From: Chryseobacterium senegalense | GTDB lineage: Bacteria; Bacteroidota; Bacteroidia; Flavobacteriales; Weeksellaceae | Reading direction: 5' to 3' | Length of the DNA: 64,000 nucleotides | Assembly (NCBI GenBank): GCA_001403755.1 | Contig: CYUH01000013.1 | Location: 186,001-250,000 of the forward strand | In this document: positions 35,735-45,105 of the stretch, piece after piece | How positions within the stretch are numbered: position 1 is the stretch's first letter | How the letters are laid out: every line of letters begins with the position of its first letter | The notes under the pieces: model-generated | Seen by the model: the letters and a program-made list of their open reading frames with translations, nothing else | Told to the model about the DNA's origin: nothing | Databases searched by the model: none | Made by a program: the position numbers and the translations under genes

Positions 35735-36502
35735 ATGGCAAAAGCAAATGTTAAAGACCTTTTAGAGGCAGGTGTACACTTCGGTCACATGACCCGTAAG
35801 TGGAATCCAAATATGGCTCCATACATTTTTATGGAGAAAAACGGTATTCACATTGTAGACTTACATAAAACAGCTGTAAAATTAGACGAAGCTTGTAGCG
35901 CTTTGGAAAAAATTACTTCTGCTGGCAAAAAAGTTCTTTTCGTGGCTACAAAGAAACAAGCGAAAGAAGTAGTTGCAAAATATGCAGCTGACCTTAATAT
36001 GCCTTATATCACTGAAAGATGGCCTGGTGGAATGTTAACAAATTTTGTTACCATCCGTAAGGCTGTTAAGAAAATGAACCATATCGATAAAATGAAGAAA
36101 GATGGAACTTTCGAAACTTTATCTAAAAAAGAAAGACTTCAGGTAGATCGTCAAAGAGCTAACCTTGAGAAAAACTTAGGTTCTATTTCTGACATGGTTC
36201 GTCTTCCATCAGCTCTATTCGTAGTTGATATTATGAAAGAACACATCGCAGTAACTGAAGCTAAAAAATTGGGTATCCCTGTATTCGCTATCGTTGATAC
36301 GAACTCAGATCCAAGAAAAGTAGATTTCGTAATTCCTGGAAACGATGATGCTTCTAAATCTATCGATATGATCTTGAGCGTAGTTTCATCATCTATCAAA
36401 GACGGATTGTCTCAAAGAAAAGCAGATAAAGAAAAATCTAAAGAAGAAGGAGAAAAAGTATCTGCTGATGCAGATGCAGATTTCGATACTGCTGCAGAAT
36501 AA
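35735..36502 (+). CDS. rpsB: 30S ribosomal protein S2
   Basis: Protein of 255 residues. LLEAGVHFGHMTRKWNPNMAPYIF, KKVLFVATKKQAKEVV, RWPGGMLTNF and IVDTNSDPRKVDFVIPGNDDA are typical of S2. The acidic C-terminal tail is longer than the core. The usual downstream partner tsf is absent: a strong terminator follows within 20 bases, then a convergent trmB. Confidence 0.97.
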   Translation: MAKANVKDLLEAGVHFGHMTRKWNPNMAPYIFMEKNGIHIVDLHKTAVKLDEACSALEKITSAGKKVLFVATKKQAKEVVAKYAADLNMPYITERWPGGMLTNFVTIRKAVKKMNHIDKMKKDGTFETLSKKERLQVDRQRANLEKNLGSISDMVRLPSALFVVDIMKEHIAVTEAKKLGIPVFAIVDTNSDPRKVDFVIPGNDDASKSIDMILSVVSSSIKDGLSQRKADKEKSKEEGEKVSADADADFDTAAE

Positions 36503-36520
36503 GATTTTATCTTCAATACA

Positions 36521-36554
36521 AAAAAAGCTCAGATTAATTTCTGAGCTTTTTTTG
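36521..36554 (+). terminator. Hairpin terminator after rpsB
   Basis: 12-base stem AAAAAAGCTCAG / CTGAGCTTTTTT with an 8-base loop and a T run; it may also serve convergent trmB. Confidence 0.9.
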
Positions 36555-36600
36555 TGTATCAATGAAAATGATTTAATAATTTGAATCGAACTAAAACCCG

Positions 36601-37278
36601 TTACTTAATTCTGAATTTAATATAAGTAATGGTTTTCCCTTTTGCGGAAAATAATCCCTCATAATAGGTCTTTATATCCCTTAAAAGCGGCGTGCCCGGT
36701 TCGTATTCCGGTGCTCCATAAATATCGTGATGTGCAGAAATAATTTCGTGACCTTGCCCTTGCAACAATCCTAATGTATAACCATGAAGAAATTCCGAAT
36801 CGGTTTTCAGATGAATAATACCGTCTTTCTTTAAAATTTTCTTGTAACGATCCAGAAAATCGGGATGCGTCATTCGGTGTTTGGTTCGGCGGTATTTAAT
36901 CTGTGGATCCGGGAAGGTAATCCAGATCTCATCAACCTCATCTTGCTCAAAAAAACAATCGACCAATTCGATTTGCGTTCTCAAAAAAGCAACATTGTTG
37001 AGGTTTTTCTCGTGAGCTTCTTTGGCACCAAACCAAAATCTAGCACCTTTGATATCAATTCCGATGAAGTTTTTCTCAGGAAAAGACTTTGCCAATCCTA
37101 CGGAATATTCCCCTTTTCCGCAACCGAGCTCTAAGACGATTGGATTCTCATTCTTGAAAACCTCGGATCTCCATTTACCTTTTAAAGGATAATTATTAAG
37201 TGCCTCTTCTCTGGTTGGTTGAAATACGTTCGGAAGTATTTTGTTTTCGGCAAATCTTGCCAGTTTATTTTTACCCAT
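36601..37278 (-). CDS. trmB: tRNA (guanine-N7)-methyltransferase
   Basis: Makes m7G46 in the variable loop of tRNA with S-adenosylmethionine. 225 residues, typical length. The SAM-binding motif VLELGCGKGEYSVGLAKSFPEKNFIGIDIKG is near residue 50. The family motif DEIWITFPDPQIKYRRTKHRMTHPDFL (about 115-141) marks the catalytic and tRNA-binding part. Single gene with a TATTTTTG promoter element at 37304-37297. Confidence 0.96.
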   Translation of the reverse strand: MGKNKLARFAENKILPNVFQPTREEALNNYPLKGKWRSEVFKNENPIVLELGCGKGEYSVGLAKSFPEKNFIGIDIKGARFWFGAKEAHEKNLNNVAFLRTQIELVDCFFEQDEVDEIWITFPDPQIKYRRTKHRMTHPDFLDRYKKILKKDGIIHLKTDSEFLHGYTLGLLQGQGHEIISAHHDIYGAPEYEPGTPLLRDIKTYYEGLFSAKGKTITYIKFRIK

Positions 37279-37296
37279 TTCTTATTCAAAATCGTG

Positions 37297-37304
37297 CAAA
37301 AATA
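37297..37304 (-). promoter_or_regulatory. -7 promoter element of trmB
   Basis: Minus-strand TATTTTTG, 18 bases upstream of the ATG at 37278. Confidence 0.5.
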
Positions 37305-37346
37305 ACCAAAAATATAGACTTTAAAGCTTTTTTAAGCAAATTAAAA

Positions 37347-38111
37347 TCAATGGACTTTAGTTTCACCCAATTCTACAATGATTGCCTTGTTGACCGTTTT
37401 TTGCGATGCGTACTGTGCACCACAAAGTAAACTCGAAAAAAGATAATCTCCTTTTGGTACTACAATCGTATTATCCGATTGTGCAGGAATCGCCAGACGA
37501 TATTTGGTAAAACCCACTCCATCCATTCGCATAATGATATTACAATTGGATTTGTTTTCAATCATTACAATACTTTCAGTGTTGTTTGGGCTGTTATCAA
37601 ATAGCGAATTTAGGATTTTCACCGTATTATTTTTATGCTCGATTGGGTTTGTGGACATCAGCATATTAAATTCAGCCTCTTCTGGATTTTCATAAGCCAT
37701 CGCTACATTGGAAGATGGTTGCGGATGTGGAACAGCTGTTTTCGACTGGCTTGTTGATTCTAACCGTTCTTTGTAATAAGCAATCTGTTTTTGGCGAATG
37801 GTTTCATTCATTTCATCAAAACCAATATTTGTAGAAGGCTTTCTGCGAAGGATTGCGAGTTTTTCTTGAAAATCTTTGACACGCTGATCTGTTGGATGCG
37901 CATTCTTTATATAATCTTTCAGCAATTGGATGAGTCTTGGTTTCAAGACCGATCTTTTGGGCTCATCCGGATGTGCAATTTTGAGGTATGCATCTATTTC
38001 ATAAATATTATTACTTCTGAGGATATGAGAATAATCTTTGCCTTTTTGCTGTGCGGAAAAAATTGCCGAAGTAAATATGAAAGAAAGGAGTATATTTTTA
38101 AAAAAATACAT
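37347..38111 (-). CDS. Exported DUF6759-like protein
   Basis: ATG 38111 gives 254 residues with signal peptide YFFKNILLSFIFTSAIFSAQ. The frame opens further upstream, but that TTG at 38150 is inside the promoter element. The middle (about 25-170) is charged and helical. The last 75 residues (ENKSNCNIIMRMDGVGF, YRLAIPAQSDNTIVVPKGDY, LCGAQYASQK) match the C-terminus of the lipoprotein at 23776-24213, with the two cysteines conserved, so the two share one domain on different N-termini. No function is known to me. Confidence 0.75.
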   Translation of the reverse strand: MYFFKNILLSFIFTSAIFSAQQKGKDYSHILRSNNIYEIDAYLKIAHPDEPKRSVLKPRLIQLLKDYIKNAHPTDQRVKDFQEKLAILRRKPSTNIGFDEMNETIRQKQIAYYKERLESTSQSKTAVPHPQPSSNVAMAYENPEEAEFNMLMSTNPIEHKNNTVKILNSLFDNSPNNTESIVMIENKSNCNIIMRMDGVGFTKYRLAIPAQSDNTIVVPKGDYLFSSLLCGAQYASQKTVNKAIIVELGETKVH

Positions 38112-38147
38112 TTTTATTGATAATAAGTTTAGCTTAAAATTTTTGTG

Positions 38148-38155
38148 CAAATTTA
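38148..38155 (-). promoter_or_regulatory. -7 promoter element of the DUF6759-like gene
   Basis: Minus-strand TAAATTTG, 36 bases upstream of ATG 38111. Confidence 0.5.
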
Positions 38156-38193
38156 TTTAAAAATTATAAATTAGCTTTAATGTGATTCAGAAA

Positions 38194-38985
38194 TCATTCT
38201 AAGTTGTCCATCAAATGTGAATTTCGAAGTCGCCGTTGATAAATCGGCAAGTACTTTTCTATATAAACGGAAACTGCCTCGTAATTATTTTCTTCGATAA
38301 GAGGAAATAAACCTTCAGAAGTATAAACAAACTGCAAGAAATTATCAATGAAGCTGGTAGGAATTTTCAGGTTAGTAAAATATTCATCACCATAATATTT
38401 TCTGATGTTGGCTACAGCAACATTCATTTTTTCATATTGGTTCGAGCGTTCTTTCTTTTTTCGATCTCCGGACAGAATATCATAAATACTTTCCAAACTA
38501 AAGGTAAGTCCACCGCCCGAAAAGCTAGCAACAGGAAGTTGCGGCGACGTTCCATCGCCTTTTGGAGCAGGCAAGCCAATCATTTTCTGCAGTGCCAATG
38601 TTTTTTCTCCGGTTTTCAGCGAACTTACATCTTTTCTGAGGTTCCCGGTTGGTTTAAATTTATTAATAACCACTTCCTGAATATCATAGTATGCGATTTT
38701 CAGTTCGACAAAGTTATTAGCATTCTGCAAATTTTCTGCGGTTACGATAACATCTTTTCGATCGGTAACGATGGAAGTAAAACGAATTACATCACCCGGT
38801 TTGGCCGGAATTTTAAAAGTACCGAAATAATCGGTGTAAACAGTTTTATGAGAAGTAATGTTGGTTACATAAACCTGATTGAGATAGTACACAGAATTAT
38901 CTCTGATAATAATTTCGCCCGAGAAAAACTGGGCATGAATCTGTGTTAAAACAAACAGCGCAACTAGTAGAAAAAATCGTTTCAT
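38194..38985 (-). CDS. Exported protein with carboxypeptidase-like regulatory domain
   Basis: Protein of 263 residues with signal peptide FFLLVALFVLTQIHAQ. Residues about 20-110 form a carboxypeptidase D regulatory-like beta-sandwich (GEIIIRDNSVYYLNQVYVTNI, then YTDYFGTFKIPAKPGDVIRFTSI), the kind found on TonB-dependent receptors and envelope proteins. The rest is helical and unassigned. Such proteins in this phylum often accompany surface processes, but the partner is unknown. Promoter element at 39001-38994. Confidence 0.8.
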   Translation of the reverse strand: MKRFFLLVALFVLTQIHAQFFSGEIIIRDNSVYYLNQVYVTNITSHKTVYTDYFGTFKIPAKPGDVIRFTSIVTDRKDVIVTAENLQNANNFVELKIAYYDIQEVVINKFKPTGNLRKDVSSLKTGEKTLALQKMIGLPAPKGDGTSPQLPVASFSGGGLTFSLESIYDILSGDRKKKERSNQYEKMNVAVANIRKYYGDEYFTNLKIPTSFIDNFLQFVYTSEGLFPLIEENNYEAVSVYIEKYLPIYQRRLRNSHLMDNLE

Positions 38986-38993
38986 ATAGGAAG

Positions 38994-39001
38994 CAAAAGT
39001 A
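38994..39001 (-). promoter_or_regulatory. -7 promoter element of the carboxypeptidase-like gene
   Basis: Minus-strand TACTTTTG, 8 bases upstream of ATG 38985. Confidence 0.45.
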
Positions 39002-39170
39002 AATCAAATTTTAGATTTCCTATGATGAATAAAGGGTTTGCCGTGGTTAAAGTTTGGTTAAATAAATTCTGCAAATGTTAAATAATCTTAAACGTTGGTT
39101 TAAAATTATTTATGAGCAAAATATTTCTGTTTTTTACCTATAGAAAATATTAAAAAAACTGCATAAAAAA

Positions 39171-39193
39171 ATCCCCGGTGGTATTCCGGGGAT
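39171..39193 (-). terminator. Hairpin terminator of the metalloprotease gene
   Basis: 8-base GC-rich stem ATCCCCGG / CCGGGGAT, 7-base loop, followed on the minus strand by seven T. Confidence 0.9.
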
Positions 39194-39215
39194 CTACTAT
39201 TATTGAAATGTGTTT

Positions 39216-42149
39216 TTATTTTTTAATAAATTTCACTTTTTCTACATTTCCGTTATCTTCCACAGAGATGATGTAAACACCAGCCTGTAGTTTAGCAACT
39301 TGTACTTTGTTATCTGCGATTTTTCCTTTAGCAACGATTTGACCAGCTACATTGTAGATGCTGTAAGTTGCATTGTTAGAAACTTTAGAAACATTCAACA
39401 CATCAGTTGCAGGATTAGGATAAACTTGTACTGAAGATACGTTTGCGTTTCCTACAGCCAAATCAGCTGTGATTTTTACTGCATAATCTTCAACCTCTCC
39501 GTAAGTGTAAGTACCACAAGGCGAAGTTTGAGGAGTGCTAAATCTTAAAGCAACTCTCATTCCTACTGTTTTATCACCAGCATAAGAATCGGCAGGTACA
39601 GTAAATGTATCGGTTACAGGAGTTGTTTTGTCCGCTGCAGTTGACAATACAATTTCATCATCATCAAAAGTACCACTTCTATCGAAATCAATCCAAGCAG
39701 TAACTGCTTCGTTATATTGAGTACCGCTCCAAGCTTTAGAAACTGAGATCAGGTTATTTGTACTTCCTTGTTTTAATGAAACTAATCTTGTAGGATCAGT
39801 TGAATAGTTTGTATAATTAGAAGCGCCAGATGTACTGTTTACTCCAGCAGCACCATCTGCAGTAATTTTCACATTAGAAATATACTCATCGGTAGAATTA
39901 GTAGAACTAAGTGTACAATAAGCGAACGAACTAGTTGTAAAATTAACAGCAGCAGAATAAGTTCCAGTTGTACCTGAACAAACAGAAGCAACTTGTACAT
40001 TGTAAGCTGTAGCTTCATCTAATCCAGTGATTGTATATGTATTTGTGCTTACAGGAACTTCAGTCCAAGCAGCATCAGCAGCTTTCTTGTATCTTACGAT
40101 ATAAGTAGCATTTGCGATAGGATCCCAGCTTACGTTGGCAGCAGCCGTTGTAATTCCCGAAACCGCAAGTCCAGCAGGAGCAGTTCCATCACATGCTACG
40201 ATCGCAGAAACAGTAACCGGAGCAATTGCATAGAACACATTACCAATTGCAGAGACTCTGATTTTCAGAGCAGTGTTGGTTGCAAAAGAAGAGAAGCTGA
40301 AATCTTCAGTACCATCGTTTGGTGTAGAAGCTGCTAAAACAGTCCAAGTAGCACCGTTATCAGTAGTATAATCGATTTTTACGTTAGCTACGTTGAAAGG
40401 AGCTGCATTTGTTCCTACAACATCCCAAGTAAAAGGACCTGCAGCGTTGTTGTAAACTTTAGTAGAAGTAATTTTGAAAGGTCCATTAGCATGAACAGTA
40501 ACTTTCTGGTTTGCACTTTGAGTTTGTTGCTGAGCTACGTCTGCTTTATTATCTCTTACGGTTACTCTAAAGTTTGAAGTTCTTGCTACGGTAGAAACTG
40601 CTTCCCAATCTGCGTTATTTTTAAGGTTTCCTGCAAGTACAGTCGAAAGCTTAGGGAAATATCTTGTCGGGCTTGCTGTTGGAGTCCAAGATCTGAAAGA
40701 TGGTCCGTTAGTTAAGGTTCCTAAATTAGCAATGGTTGTGGTCGAAGTTGCGTTATCTACCTGTTCCCAAGTATAAGTCAATGGATCACCTTCCGCATCG
40801 GTAGCTTGTGCTGATAACACAAAAGCAGTTCCTTTTGGAATTGTAACATCCAGCATTGCAGTAATTACTGGAGGAGTATTTGCTACGGGTGTTTCAATAT
40901 CGCAGGTTTTTGAGGTAAGGTTATTCTGCACCTGAATGATTGAGTTGATGTGGAAATAAGCATCAGAATTCATCTGAACATTCTGACTTGTAATTCCTGC
41001 ATATCCCATAATGGTAGATCCAGAACCCGGCTCTACATTTTGTCCTGTACCTTCAAGAGCGTGAGAGAAAGTGTGGTTACCACCTAATTGGTGACCGATT
41101 TCGTGAGCAACATAATCAATATCAAACTTATCTCCTTGTGGAACACCATCTGCAGGTGAAGTAATACCTGATCCTTTACCGTTTCCGGTCGGTACACCAG
41201 ACGCATTTAATGGTGGACTTACACAAACACATCCGATACATCCAGCATTACCACCACCACCAGAAGCACCAAACATGTGTCCGATATCGTAATTAGCTTC
41301 ACCAGCAGCAGCAGTAATTGCCTTTTGAGCAGCTAAGTTCCAACTTGATAAAGTGGTAGTATATGGATCTGTAGCAGGATCAGTATAAATCAAAGAAGGG
41401 AAATCCTGTAGAATTAAGTGTAATGCGAAATCTTTTTCGAATACGAAATTACAACGAGTTAAGGTTGCATTAATCTGCACTAATGCTCCTGCAACTGTTC
41501 CTCCGAAATACTGAGTATATTCACCATTTACAGTCATTGCAAGACGCATTGTTCTGTATTTTTGGTCAGAAGATTTGTTGAAATCAGCTGGATTATTGGT
41601 AAAAGTTTTACCAGACATGTACAATTTATCAATCTGCTGCTTTGTCAAAGGAGCTTCACTTGTCGAGCAAACAAAAGCTTTGTCAGCATCGGCTTTACTT
41701 GTTTTCGGGTGAACACCGTAAACATTTTTTTCTTTATTCTGAGCTTCAATAAACTCATATACTCCATTTCTCAGCATCATTGACTGGAAATCATTTGGTG
41801 CCACACTGAATCTTACGTAAGCAGTAGGATCATCGATCCCAATTCCTACATAAGAGCCCAATTGATGACGATCAGCAATGGATTTTACCACTACTGGCGC
41901 ACTGTAAACAGCAAATCTTTCAATTTTTCCGTTTAGGGTTGGCAATTTAATTTCTACAGGTTTTGCATTTTTTCCTGTTTCCTGAGCATTTGCCAATGTA
42001 GATCTAATCGCATTTAGATCTAATGAATAGTAACTCGTGACGTTAGACGTCGCTCTGATTTTCTCACCGTGCATTGATGTTGGGCTCCACTGTGCAAGTG
42101 CAGCTGTTGACATCAAACCACAAAGTAAAGAAGTAAAAATTCTCTTCAT
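39216..42149 (-). CDS. Secreted zinc metalloprotease with fibronectin and GEVED domains, T9SS type A sorting domain
   Basis: Protein of 977 residues with a signal peptide (FTSLLCGLMSTAALAQ). The reprolysin-like catalytic domain has VAHEIGHQLGGNHTFSHAL near residue 347, a full HExxHxxGxxH site, with the methionine turn in STIMGYAG. A fibronectin type III domain (about 660-750: PAGLAVSGITTAAANVSWDPI, GLDEATAYNVQVASVC) follows. A GEVED-type domain ends in GTYTYGEVEDYAVKI near 890. The last 75 residues form the type IX sorting domain (VQVYPNPATDVLNVS to KVKFIKK). It is therefore expected on the cell surface or outside. It has its own consensus promoter and terminator. Confidence 0.95.
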   Translation of the reverse strand: MKRIFTSLLCGLMSTAALAQWSPTSMHGEKIRATSNVTSYYSLDLNAIRSTLANAQETGKNAKPVEIKLPTLNGKIERFAVYSAPVVVKSIADRHQLGSYVGIGIDDPTAYVRFSVAPNDFQSMMLRNGVYEFIEAQNKEKNVYGVHPKTSKADADKAFVCSTSEAPLTKQQIDKLYMSGKTFTNNPADFNKSSDQKYRTMRLAMTVNGEYTQYFGGTVAGALVQINATLTRCNFVFEKDFALHLILQDFPSLIYTDPATDPYTTTLSSWNLAAQKAITAAAGEANYDIGHMFGASGGGGNAGCIGCVCVSPPLNASGVPTGNGKGSGITSPADGVPQGDKFDIDYVAHEIGHQLGGNHTFSHALEGTGQNVEPGSGSTIMGYAGITSQNVQMNSDAYFHINSIIQVQNNLTSKTCDIETPVANTPPVITAMLDVTIPKGTAFVLSAQATDAEGDPLTYTWEQVDNATSTTTIANLGTLTNGPSFRSWTPTASPTRYFPKLSTVLAGNLKNNADWEAVSTVARTSNFRVTVRDNKADVAQQQTQSANQKVTVHANGPFKITSTKVYNNAAGPFTWDVVGTNAAPFNVANVKIDYTTDNGATWTVLAASTPNDGTEDFSFSSFATNTALKIRVSAIGNVFYAIAPVTVSAIVACDGTAPAGLAVSGITTAAANVSWDPIANATYIVRYKKAADAAWTEVPVSTNTYTITGLDEATAYNVQVASVCSGTTGTYSAAVNFTTSSFAYCTLSSTNSTDEYISNVKITADGAAGVNSTSGASNYTNYSTDPTRLVSLKQGSTNNLISVSKAWSGTQYNEAVTAWIDFDRSGTFDDDEIVLSTAADKTTPVTDTFTVPADSYAGDKTVGMRVALRFSTPQTSPCGTYTYGEVEDYAVKITADLAVGNANVSSVQVYPNPATDVLNVSKVSNNATYSIYNVAGQIVAKGKIADNKVQVAKLQAGVYIISVEDNGNVEKVKFIKK

Positions 42150-42178
42150 AAGTTTAATTAATTTTAAAATAATTTTCT

Positions 42179-42209
42179 CAAATGTAAATTTTTTTTCCCG
42201 ATTGCCAAA
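42179..42209 (-). promoter_or_regulatory. Full-consensus promoter of the metalloprotease gene
   Basis: Minus strand: TTTG (42209-42206), exactly 19 bases, then TACATTTG (42186-42179). This is the ideal Bacteroidota form TTTG-N19-TAnnTTTG, 30 bases upstream of the ATG. Confidence 0.8.
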
Positions 42210-42353
42210 ATAAAAGATTGCAATAATTCAGTATTTTACGGAAATTTTCAATAATAAAACAAGCGTTTAATTATCATATGTAAAATATTAATTGTAAAAA
42301 AATAAAATAATCATAATTGAATTTTAAAAATTAAGAATTAATAAACAAAAAAA

Positions 42354-42371
42354 CTCGTAAAAAATTACGAG
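42354..42371 (-). terminator. Hairpin terminator of the rlmD-DUF6452-DUF6048 operon
   Basis: 7-base stem CTCGTAA / TTACGAG with a 4-base loop, followed on the minus strand by seven T. Confidence 0.85.
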
Positions 42372-42400
42372 CATAGTATTTATAACATAATATTTATTGC

Positions 42401-43060
42401 TTAGAAGTAATAATTGATATTCCACGAAAATCCAACATTGAATTTAGCCGAACTTTTGCCGAAACCCGGAACGATCATCGGTTTTATATCGTCTTGCGTG
42501 GTAGAAAATAACAAATATCTTGGTTGCGCCGTAACATCGATATAAAAAGGTGATTCAAACAATTGTACGCGCCCACCAACCGTTGCTTCGATCCAATATG
42601 AACTTTGAGATGATGCAGGAAAAGCCACCGAAGTTTCGCTTCCGCCATAACCTCGAACAGGAACCGCTTTATATTCTTGGTTGTAAAATGAACCCGCCAA
42701 TTTTCCACCTGCATAGAATCCGTTCAATGGGTTTTCTTGATCATTCGCCAACATATAAAAAGCACCTAATTTCAAAAAAGGTCCATCGACAGAGGTGTCA
42801 TAGCCATTTTTTTGGTAAACATTTTTTTCAAAACCTACATCTGCTACGGCATGAATATTTTTGCTGATGCGAGAAGATACAAATCCCTGAAAAAGTTTTC
42901 GATCCGAGAAAACGCCAATTCCCGCATTCAAAACATCAAACCCTACCATAAAATTAGGTGCGTATTTCCATTTTGTTTTGAGTGAATCTTGGTCCTTTTG
43001 TGCAAAAGAAATCAGGAATATAAAGCTAAAAAAGAAGGAAAAAATGAGTCTTGGATTCAT
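42401..43060 (-). CDS. DUF6048-type outer-membrane protein
   Basis: Protein of 219 residues with signal peptide IFSFFFSFIFLISFAQ. The remainder alternates polar and hydrophobic residues and ends in FNVGFSWNINYYF, an aromatic C-terminus typical of outer-membrane beta-barrels. I place it in DUF6048 from its pattern and its position after DUF6452 and rlmD. Its first 35 bases overlap the end of the DUF6452 gene. Confidence 0.75.
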   Translation of the reverse strand: MNPRLIFSFFFSFIFLISFAQKDQDSLKTKWKYAPNFMVGFDVLNAGIGVFSDRKLFQGFVSSRISKNIHAVADVGFEKNVYQKNGYDTSVDGPFLKLGAFYMLANDQENPLNGFYAGGKLAGSFYNQEYKAVPVRGYGGSETSVAFPASSQSSYWIEATVGGRVQLFESPFYIDVTAQPRYLLFSTTQDDIKPMIVPGFGKSSAKFNVGFSWNINYYF

Positions 43061-43505
43061 CTGTAATTTGAGTTTGATTTTGTTCGACTTCTAAGACAGG
43101 ATTGGGCACTTCCAAAACAGCACTTACATTTTCATAATTTTTCTTGATTCCACAAGCCGGAGAAACATATTCTGATTTCGTGGTATAATTCACTTTCACT
43201 TCAGAAGTCACTGCAGCTTTGGATAAACCTACATAAATTTTAGTGAAAAGCGCGTCATCCACTCTTAAAGGAATAAAAATCGAATCGGTTTTCGTTTTTG
43301 AGGCAACCACCGCAACCGGACCGTTTCCGTAATCTACATTTACAAAAATCGAATCCATTGTTTTGAGTTTTCCGGTAGCTTTTGTTTTGAATTTAAGCTT
43401 CATCCTCGGAGTCGCCTCTCCGCTTACGCAAATGTCATCATCGCTTCCGCAGGAACTTAGGGAAATTAAAAACAGAGAAATCAGGAAAATTTTCAGAAAG
43501 TTCAT
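43026..43505 (-). CDS. DUF6452 lipoprotein
   Basis: Protein of 159 residues. LFLISLSSCGSDDDICVSGEATPRMKLKFKT gives the lipobox Cys near residue 19 and the start of DUF6452. SIFIPLRVDDALFTKIYVGL and a conserved Cys in YVSPACGIKKNY follow. The gene begins 2 bases after rlmD and overlaps the DUF6048 gene by 35 bases, so the three are one operon. The function is unknown; an outer-membrane role is inferred from the neighbour. Confidence 0.78.
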   Translation of the reverse strand: MNFLKIFLISLFLISLSSCGSDDDICVSGEATPRMKLKFKTKATGKLKTMDSIFVNVDYGNGPVAVVASKTKTDSIFIPLRVDDALFTKIYVGLSKAAVTSEVKVNYTTKSEYVSPACGIKKNYENVSAVLEVPNPVLEVEQNQTQITDESKTHFFLLF

Positions 43506-43507
43506 GA

Positions 43508-44917
43508 TTAAATTTTTACTAAAAGTGCAATATTTTCAACATGATGCGTTTGTGGGAACATATCTACCGGCAAAATTTTCACCAATCGATACTGATCCTT
43601 CATTAAAGCCAAATCTCTGGCTTGTGTAGCGGAATTACAACTTACATAAACGATTTTTTCAGGAGCTAATTTTAGGATTTGCTCCACCACTTTTTGATGC
43701 ATTCCATCGCGTGGCGGATCGGTTATTAAAACATCAGCTTTCGGGTGATTTGCTAAAAATTCATCATTGAAAATGTCTTTCATGTCACCACAATAAAACG
43801 TGCAATTTGATAAACCATTCAGCTCTGCATGTTCCTTCGCTGCATTGATCGCTTCCTGAACCGATTCTATACCAATGACCTGTTTGGCATTTCTGGCAAC
43901 ATACTGCGCAATCGTTCCTGTACCGGTGTATAAATCGTAAACCACCTCATCGCCTTTCAAATCAGCAAATTCGAGGGTTTTTCTATATAATTCTAATGCT
44001 TGTTTATAATTGGTTTGGAAGAAGGATTTCGGTCCGATTTTAAATTTCAAACCATCCATTTCTTCCATTAAAAAGCCATCTCCGAAATAGGTTTCAACCT
44101 TTTGATCATAAATAGAATCATTTTGTTTTGAATTAATGCAATACACCAAAGTTTTGATTTGGGGAAATTCTGAAAGTAAAAAATCAAATAATTTTTCGCG
44201 GTTTTCAGCTTCCTCACGGAAAAGTTGGAACAACACCATCCATTCCCCTTTCGAATTTTGCCTCAACATTAAAGTTCGCAAAAATCCAGTTTGTTCTTTT
44301 ACATCAAAAAACTCCAACCCCTTGGCTACGGCATATTGTTTCACGGCAAGTCGAATGAAATTCGATGGATCTTCCTGAAGCCAACATTCCTTGAGGTCTA
44401 GAATTTTGCTCCACATTCCCGGAATATGAAATCCTAAAGCGTCACGGTTACCGAAATTTTCTTCGGAAGAGATTTCGTATTGAGTTAACCAACGTGCATT
44501 GGAAAAGGAAAATTCCATTTTATTACGGTAAAAATATTGTTCCTCACTTCCCAAAATCGGCAACGTTTCGAAATATTCAAATCCGCCAATTCTTTTGATG
44601 TGGTTAAAGACTTCGTCCTGTTTGAAATCGAGCTGTTTTTCGTAAGCAAGATTCTGCCATTTGCAACCTCCACAAACGCCAAAATGCACACACTTTGGAG
44701 CGACACGATAAGGAGATTCTTCCAAAATTTCCACAGCTTCGGCTTCGAAATATTTTGATTTCGATTTTTTTACTCTTGCATTCACCAAATCACCAGGAAC
44801 CGCACCGGAAACCAACACGGTTTTACCATCGTCGGTTTTGCCTATTGCTACGCCTTTTGCACCCGCAGAAACCAGTCTGATATTTTCTAAAACGATATTT
44901 TTGTTTTTCTTTCTCAT
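43508..44917 (-). CDS. rlmD: 23S rRNA (uracil-1939-C5)-methyltransferase
   Basis: RNA m5U methyltransferase of 469 residues from ATG 44917. An in-frame TTG at 44938 lies in the promoter element and is rejected. The N-terminal TRAM domain (IRLVSAGAKGVAIGKTDDGK) is followed by the iron-sulfur cysteines in CVHFGVCGGCKWQ. The SAM site is VYDLYTGTGTIAQYVA. The catalytic LITDPPRDGMHQK and VYVSCNSATQARDL carry the nucleophile Cys. RlmD is the most likely assignment; RumB-type paralogues cannot be fully excluded. Leads the DUF6452-DUF6048 operon. Confidence 0.92.
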   Translation of the reverse strand: MRKKNKNIVLENIRLVSAGAKGVAIGKTDDGKTVLVSGAVPGDLVNARVKKSKSKYFEAEAVEILEESPYRVAPKCVHFGVCGGCKWQNLAYEKQLDFKQDEVFNHIKRIGGFEYFETLPILGSEEQYFYRNKMEFSFSNARWLTQYEISSEENFGNRDALGFHIPGMWSKILDLKECWLQEDPSNFIRLAVKQYAVAKGLEFFDVKEQTGFLRTLMLRQNSKGEWMVLFQLFREEAENREKLFDFLLSEFPQIKTLVYCINSKQNDSIYDQKVETYFGDGFLMEEMDGLKFKIGPKSFFQTNYKQALELYRKTLEFADLKGDEVVYDLYTGTGTIAQYVARNAKQVIGIESVQEAINAAKEHAELNGLSNCTFYCGDMKDIFNDEFLANHPKADVLITDPPRDGMHQKVVEQILKLAPEKIVYVSCNSATQARDLALMKDQYRLVKILPVDMFPQTHHVENIALLVKI

Positions 44918-44935
44918 CGACAATTTTAATGAACA

Positions 44936-44943
44936 CAAAAGTA
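44936..44943 (-). promoter_or_regulatory. -7 promoter element of rlmD
   Basis: Minus-strand TACTTTTG, 18 bases upstream of ATG 44917. Confidence 0.55.
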
Positions 44944-45060
44944 AGGTTTTGAAAATAAAAAGAGGCGATAATTCGATTGGAGGAATTTGAATTTCATTAA
45001 ATTATTTTTAATGAGATTCAGAATAAAATAAATTTTCGCTAAAACCAAATGATCCTTTTC

Positions 45061-45083
45061 AAAAAAAACGGGGTAAAGCCCGT
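45061..45083 (-). terminator. Hairpin terminator of the small membrane protein gene
   Basis: 5-base stem ACGGG / CCCGT followed on the minus strand by eight T. Confidence 0.75.
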
Positions 45084-45105
45084 CGTTATTGTATAAAACT
45101 CAAAG

